64,000 nt of DNA from positions 10,718,780-10,782,779 of the forward strand of contig NC_080710.1 of NCBI RefSeq assembly GCF_019097595.1, written 5' to 3'. The DNA comes from Hemibagrus wyckioides. Lineage: Eukaryota > Chordata > Actinopteri > Siluriformes > Bagridae. The notes below the pieces were generated by a model. That model made no database searches. It was not told the origin of the DNA and saw nothing but the letters and a program-made list of their open reading frames with translations. Position numbers and translations under genes: made by a program. The number at the start of each line of letters is the position of its first letter. Within the stretch, counting starts at the first letter, position 1. Positions 58,361 through 64,000 of the stretch are shown one piece after another.

Positions 58361-60093
58361 TCAGCCCCTCATCTTTTGTTCCCGAGCCATCTGGCAGAGA
58401 CCACATAATGGGCAGCAGGCCATAACCAACCAGTCATCACAGATGGACCCCTGCGTAAACATGTACAACCAATCATATACTGCATACACTTGTATACTGC
58501 CTGTACTGTTGTATTACTCTGTATTAGATACCATACAAACTTGATGCATGAGTATTTATGTCATGTTAGGTACATTTTAGGACATTTAATATGCATAGGA
58601 ATAGTGTATTCAATATGTGTGTACAAATATGCAATATGCACTTTCAAATATTCTGTAAACTCAACTATTTTAATGTGAAATCAGTTTTTAGCATTTGTTA
58701 AAAACGAAAAACGAAAAAAATCATAACCTTTTGGAAACATTATTGGTGGTTTGTTTGTTTATTTGTTTATTTACTTATTTATTTCAATTACTTGCACATA
58801 ATGAAATATAAAATGATCATTAACAATACACTTGGAAAAAGGACAAATTAAAAATTGCACAATTGTTTGGTTTTCTGTCCCATAACATTTTTTTTAGTTT
58901 GTTTGTTTTTATTTGTTTTTTAAGTGAGCACATCTGTTTATTACAGATAAACTTACATTGATCCGGTATTTGTCACGAATGCTGGTTCGTAACGCAATCA
59001 TGGCTCCAGGCAGAAAGGGTAGACAGCAGGTATCACCATGGTCCTGTGCCACCTTACAGCCAAGGATGCAGGGGATAAATGCACCACAGAGGCCTGTGGA
59101 GAGAGAGACACACATTTCATCCATTTATGTAGAGAAGGACTAGGGTTCAACTTGAAATGCTGGTCTCCTTACATTTCAGATTATATACATTATTACAGTA
59201 ATAATGGGCAATGAACTGTAAATATTGATCACTTCCTATGAAAAACAATTCTCAGCAGGAAAGAAGCATACTGAACAAACATTATGTTCCACTGTGTACT
59301 TTCTGAGCTTCATTTATTAAATCTGAATTTGCTTGAGGCTCCTTGTTTAAAAGTAAACTCCAAAATAAAAAAAAGCAAAAAATTATTGGCTACATCTGTT
59401 CTAACTTAAAAGAAGGTAGAATTAAAACCTAATGTTATTAGAAGATTTTAAAAACCAATCACACATTTATCAGGACAGTCTCCACAGTTCCATAAAACAG
59501 GATCTGAGTTCAGAGTAACACATCAGCCACAATTATACTAACCTCATTGTTGGCCAACATTACCACTATTACTTACTACTACCACAAATATTAATAATTA
59601 TTAATAATTCATCTTCAATCAGCTGTTTATCCAAGACAAGGGTGTGATGTATCTAAAATCTCTCACAGGAACAGAGTGAATGGGATCCCAGTAAAATGCA
59701 GGGCATCATGTGCGCACACACACACACACACACACACAGGAACAATTTAGAATAGTAGCCCACCAATCATATTTTTAGCGAGAAAACCCACACAGGCATA
59801 GCATCCTAAGCTGAAAATCAAACCAGGGACCTACACCTACGGCAGCTACAACTGCACCACCATGCTTCCCACAAATAATGCTAATAACTATTAGAAATAA
59901 ATATGACTGCACATAAAAAAGCCTCCCTCTTCCTCATTCACACATATACACAGACATAAACCCACTTACAGATGCCACAGTCATCACAGCAGTCACAGAG
60001 GTTGGAGCTCCAGTCAGAGGAACCAGTGGAGACAGAGTAACTGGTGACTGTCACCTGAGGCTGTGTGCTGACCACTTCAGTTTGATATGTCAT
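58361..60093 (-). CDS. cnfn: Cornifelin (PLAC8-family cysteine-rich protein)
   Basis: Three minus-strand coding exons join in frame: 59970-60093, 58957-59093, 58361-58450, giving 116 residues (human 112). The start MTYQTEVV lies two bases after an acceptor, so at least one 5' UTR exon is upstream, probably ending at 60334. The PLAC8 signature is complete: DWSSNLCDCCDDCGICLCG, CILGCKVAQDHGDTCCLPF, a basic RTSIRDKYRIN stretch, then GSICDDWLVMACCPLCGLCQ and the end REQKMRG. In mammals cornifelin is a component of the cornified envelope; in fish it is more generally an epithelial, membrane-associated Cys-rich protein. The two-residue-class spacing of cysteines matches the family throughout. Its presence near CEACAM and cxcl17-like genes agrees with human 19q13.2. 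Confidence 0.92.
59717..59740. repeat. (CA)n microsatellite
   Basis: About 12 CA units in intron 1 of the cnfn coding region side. Confidence 0.9.
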
Positions 60094-60333
60094 CACTGCC
60101 AGAAACACATATAAAATGCTAATGTCTAAAACGCTATGGTACCCACCAAGCTTCAACAGTTAGACATGATTATTTTATTTAAGAGATATACAAAATGCAT
60201 TAACCCAGGGTCTTAACCCAGGGTCTTAGTATCTGATAAATGTTCTATGATATCTAATATCAGTTAAGAAACTCCCCTGATAGAGTTTACCATCAAAATA
60301 TCTCAAATATTTTTGTTAATTTAGAAAACTTAC

Positions 60334-60410
60334 TCTTGATCCGTGTCAGGTTGTAGATCTCGGCGAACGCGGGAGCTCACAGCCAGCAGTTCAAATGGGA
60401 GGAGAAAAAA
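60334..60410 (-). other. Probable cnfn 5' UTR exon
   Basis: On the minus strand CAAGA is followed by GTAAGTTTT, a strong donor, and the preceding 75 bases are the only CpG-richer stretch upstream of cnfn. The 5' limit is not visible. Confidence 0.4.
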
Positions 60411-62029
60411 GATCCTTACCGTTTATACTAATAATGATGTCACAGCCTGGTTCCAGTGCTAAGGCAACCTGTGGCCCTGATAAGAGGTACTGGGTGGGTG
60501 TACTCACCTGCCATGTTATAAAACAAAACACTGTTTGATTTTGGGGCGAGTTAGGTTTCTGTTTATTCTTCCTGAATATAGTATACATGTGTAGAACCTT
60601 TCTGGTGCTTATGTGTGCATATGGAGGTGGTCTTAACACAACAGGGTGGAGAAACTCACAATTCTTGATGTTTTGATTAATGCAGTTTCTGTAACCTATG
60701 ACACACTTTTACAAACAATATTATTTGCTGTAATGTCTACTCCTATATGAAACTAAACTAAATGTACATATAATAAGGCAAATGTTTCATAGCGTGTATG
60801 TACACTTATACACGTTCCAACCTGTTCAAAAGATCACACATGATTTCTGTGGAATGTTTCAAAGTATGTAATGCCTCATAATTGACTAATTTTCCTAACA
60901 ATGTTTTTTCCACCCTATTAAATACGTCCTCGCAGGGCACGTCTATGTTCTTCTTACATCAGTTGTTTACTTTCAGGATAGAGTAGTATCAAGCATCATA
61001 ATGGCTAAACAAATTACCTATATACCTCAATATCCAACAGACACAACATGAAAGGAATGACCTATATAGCGCCAACACGAATACACAATACAACTTTGTT
61101 TAAATTATAAAATTAAAGTCACATTTGATCTTTGTATGTCTGAGGTACTAAAAAGAGCACATGGACGAATGGAGAGTATGATTTGTACAAAAGAGTAATA
61201 AGAAAGGCTTATCAGTGAACTGAATTTGTGGATGTGTTTGACTTTACTATTTACTTACCAAGGCATGTCACTGAGTGTTCACTCAGGATATCAGGCAGTA
61301 ATGTTTTTTTCCTACTCTGAATGCAGTAATGGCCCTGTAAAGTAAAGTTCTGTAGCATATCTCAACACCCCATTTGATAACAATGAAATGCTTTTATTCT
61401 TTACGACTTAAGAGCTGTTTAAACAGTGCACTGACAGGAAGGGCTGTTTCATTGTTTAACTGTGACCATCCCAAAAACTGTAATGCTGTGTCCAGAGACA
61501 AAAAACAACAGTTTAGTATAATGTTTCTGAGGAAATCATGCTGAGGAATCTGTTCTGCTCTCACATCCCATTTGCCCCACATGCTTATTTCCTAATTAGA
61601 AAACACTTTCAGTTGTGTTACAAAAGAGTTATATTTTTATATGGTAGGTCTGAGCAAGACTACTGCTAAATCCCAAACTTTCACAAGTCTTATTATATAT
61701 ATCCCAGACTTGTGAAAGTTTGGGACTTGTGTATATATATATATATATACTGTTTATTGAACTTCATTTTGCTCCTTCCTAAAGTTAGTTATTAACCTGA
61801 TAACAAAAACAGTTAGACATTTATAGAGCAAAAACAGTAACAATAAAAAAAAACACTAGTGAATTTCATGTGATGTCCCATAATATGGTCATACATCAAT
61901 AACATTTTTCAGAAGTAGCTTGTCCATAACTAATAAAGCAACCAGACTACAAGTTTAAACACTGATGCAAGCAGTCACTAGAAAACACAAGCACAACAAT
62001 CAAGCACTTCTACAACATGCTACTGAAGA
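60411..62029. other. Spacer upstream of cnfn
   Basis: AT-rich; presumed cnfn promoter at the left edge. Holds a perfect hairpin at 61671-61725 and a TA run at about 61730-61748. No exon was seen. Confidence 0.5.
61671..61725. repeat. Perfect 19-bp hairpin
   Basis: Arms 61671-61689 and 61707-61725 (TCCCAAACTTTCACAAGTC and its exact complement) around a 17-base AT-rich loop. Confidence 0.92.
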
Positions 62030-62674
62030 TTCAAGATCAAGATTCAAGAAGCTTTATTGTCATTTCAACCACATATAGCTGACGCAGTACATAGTGAAAT
62101 GAAACAATGTTTCTCCAGGACCTGGTGCTACATAAACATACAACAACAATGAGTTCAACACAAAAAAACAACACCACAGAGCTAGGACAGAAGTTTGTCT
62201 TAGCCACGTAAAGTGCACAGTGTGCAGCTAGGTGCAAACAGAGCATAGACAAGACAGTGCAAAAGACAATAAATACAAGAAAGACAACACAAAAAACACA
62301 GGACACTTAGCGCCGAAAAAGAAAGAAAAGAACATGTGTAATGGAATGTAAGTGAAATAAAATAAGATAAAAAGAAATGATGTAAAAAAATATTGTGGAA
62401 AAATACAACAGCAGCGGTAGAGGTAGTGCAAGTAGAAATAAACATAAATACAACTATAGCAGCAGATGACAGGTTGAGGTAGTGCAAATAAAAATAAACG
62501 TAAATATAACTATAGCAGCAGATGACAGGTTGAGGTAGTGCAATAAGTAATGAACAATATAAATTATGTGTGTGCATGTGTGTGCGTCCACACAGTCAAG
62601 AGAGAGAGTGTGTGTGTATATGTGTGTGAGAGAGACAGAGAGTTGTATACAGTTCAGTCCTGAGTGTGTGTGTA

Positions 62675-62708
<34 letters not shown>

Positions 62709-63345
62709 CATGTAGAACAGTTCAGTCCTGGGTGTTGAGCCTGATGGCTTGAGGAAAGAAACTGTTACACAGTCTGGTTGTGAGGGCCCGAATGCTCCGG
62801 TACCTCTTTCCAGATGGCAGAAGGGTAAAGAGTGTGTGTGAGGGGTGTGTGGGGTCAGCCACAATGCTGTTAGCTTTGCAGATGCAGTGTGCGGTGTAAA
62901 TGTCCGTGATAGAGGGGAGAGAGACTCCGATGATCTTTTCAGCTGTCCTCACTATCCGCTGAAGGGTCTTGCGATCCGAGACGGTGCATTTCCCAAACCA
63001 GGCGGTGATGCAGCTGCTCAGGATGCTCTCGATGGTCCCTCTGTAGAACACAGTCAGGATGGGGGAAGGGAGATGGGCTTTCCTCAGCCTCCTCAGGAAG
63101 TAGAGGCGCTGCTGGGCTTTCTTGGTGATGGAGCTGGTGTTGAGTGACCAGGTGAAGTTCTCCACCAGATGGACACCAAGGAATTTGGTGCTCTTGACGA
63201 TCTCCACCGAGGATCTGTCGATGAACAGCGGGGAATGGTCACTCTGTGCTCTCCTGAAGTCAACAACCATTTCTTTAGTCTTGTCGACATTCAGGGAGAG
63301 GTTGTTGGCTCTGCAGCAGGCTGTTAGATGTTGCACCTGAAAGAG
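62030..63345 (-). mobile_element. L2-like LINE, 5'-truncated
   Basis: Minus-strand non-LTR retrotransposon. The 3' end carries tandem GATTCAAGATCAAGATTCAA repeats at 62028-62050 and a 3' UTR with GT/GA microsatellites (62568-62710). The 5' end stops abruptly near 63345, as usual for target-primed insertion. It is the longer sister of 7802-8745. Confidence 0.9.
62722..63336 (-). pseudogene. LINE reverse transcriptase, C-terminal fragment
   Basis: A 204-residue open frame holding the end of an L2/CR1-type reverse transcriptase: [64 protein letters not shown] and [20 protein letters not shown]. The catalytic palm with its DD motif and the endonuclease lie beyond the truncation and are absent, so the product cannot retrotranspose. 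The initial Met is internal to the original protein. Confidence 0.88.
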
Positions 63346-63966
63346 TATGTGCTAATAAAAGTCTTACACACTTTTGACCTCTGAGTAATTCTGCATTTAA
63401 AGTACATCCGTTTTATATTAGTAAAGCAACAGTGCCACTCTGTGCTAAAGGAAGTCAGTACAGAAATGAAATCTTGAGATTAAGAATTTACATGGGCAGA
63501 GATTTGAAAACAGATTTTAAATCATTTTGAGCATTTAAAAATATACAACCATACAGTGATTGGGAAATATTTGCATACCAAGTATGAACTGATCAGACAT
63601 TTGTCATTTGCAAAGCAAATACAAATTAGAAAAAGTCAGTGCTATTACCTAACCATCTGAACACCAAATGGCAAAGCAGAGCTTGTGGTCAGACAGTAGT
63701 AAACGTGCAGCCTCGGGTTGAGCAATTCACTAAGCCATACTTTCGTCTGTGTCTTCAGCTTTTTCACTTCTCTTTCACACCAGTCCTCAGATGGCTCTCG
63801 CAATTCTGATGCCAATAGTCCTTGAAACGTGCTCCAACAGCTTCTTTTTTTTGTACGGTTTCAAATTGCAAGCAATTGTTTTCTCTTTCATCTGACTTTA
63901 TGACTTTACTACAGTGATACATCAACCATTCTTTTTTAATTTTAATTAGGCATTTATAAAGAAAAA
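63346..63966. other. Spacer at the right edge
   Basis: AT-rich; no exon or transposon recognised. Confidence 0.45.

Positions 63967-64000
<34 letters not shown>
63967..64000. repeat. (ATCT)n microsatellite, cut by the window end
   Basis: At least eight ATCT units, the complement type of the GATA arrays elsewhere in the window. Confidence 0.95.

Noticed and set aside
1..64000. CRISPR array, prokaryotic operon, tRNA or rRNA genes
   Set aside because: Repeats present are microsatellites or transposons, genes are intron-split eukaryotic genes, and I saw no tRNA or rRNA signature by eye. A tRNA scan would be needed to exclude single tRNAs fully.

Overview
The window is vertebrate nuclear DNA from a ray-finned fish. 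Evidence: genes are split into GT-AG exons, and many remnants of several Tc1-like transposon families, L2-like LINE tails and a fish-type SINE-like repeat lie among them. The DNA is AT-rich with long GATA, TA and CA arrays. The repeat mix looks like an otophysan, perhaps a catfish, but that order-level guess is weak.

Left part (about 1.6-33.4 kb): three immunoglobulin-superfamily genes of CEACAM type, all on the + strand. The first (1625-14180) has an N-type IgV domain, three C2 domains, a membrane segment and a tail with two ITIM-like tyrosine motifs. The second (18366-20851) has three Ig domains, two of them with an unusual extra-cysteine pattern, and ends in a GPI-anchor-like hydrophobic tail. 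The third (27372-33431) has one N-type and four C2 domains and also ends in a GPI-like tail. The layout, one inhibitory receptor beside tail-less membrane-anchored relatives, resembles the mammalian CEACAM1 versus CEACAM5/6/8 split.

Middle part (34.5-50.8 kb): a four-exon gene on the - strand (34525-36329) encodes a 103-residue secreted basic peptide with a CxC motif, two more cysteines and a C-terminal Thr-Pro-Ile. I interpret it as the fish counterpart of the mucosal chemokine CXCL17. Next come pafah1b3 (five coding exons, - strand, 39215-44448) and prr19 (three coding exons, + strand, 47817-50843), arranged head to head.

Right part (51.7-64 kb): a single-exon Toll-like receptor of the TLR21 type (- strand, 51695-54676), the three-coding-exon cornifelin gene cnfn (- strand, 58361-60093) and a 5'-truncated L2-like LINE. 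CEACAM, CXCL17, CNFN, PAFAH1B3 and PRR19 neighbour each other on human 19q13.2, so the window is a rearranged version of that block with a Toll-like receptor inside it.

Transposons fill the introns and spacers. The best preserved is a 1.25-kb Tc1-like element (10712-11959) with an open 343-residue DD34E transposase. All exon joins below were read by eye from splice consensus, reading phase and protein similarity; no transcript evidence was available.
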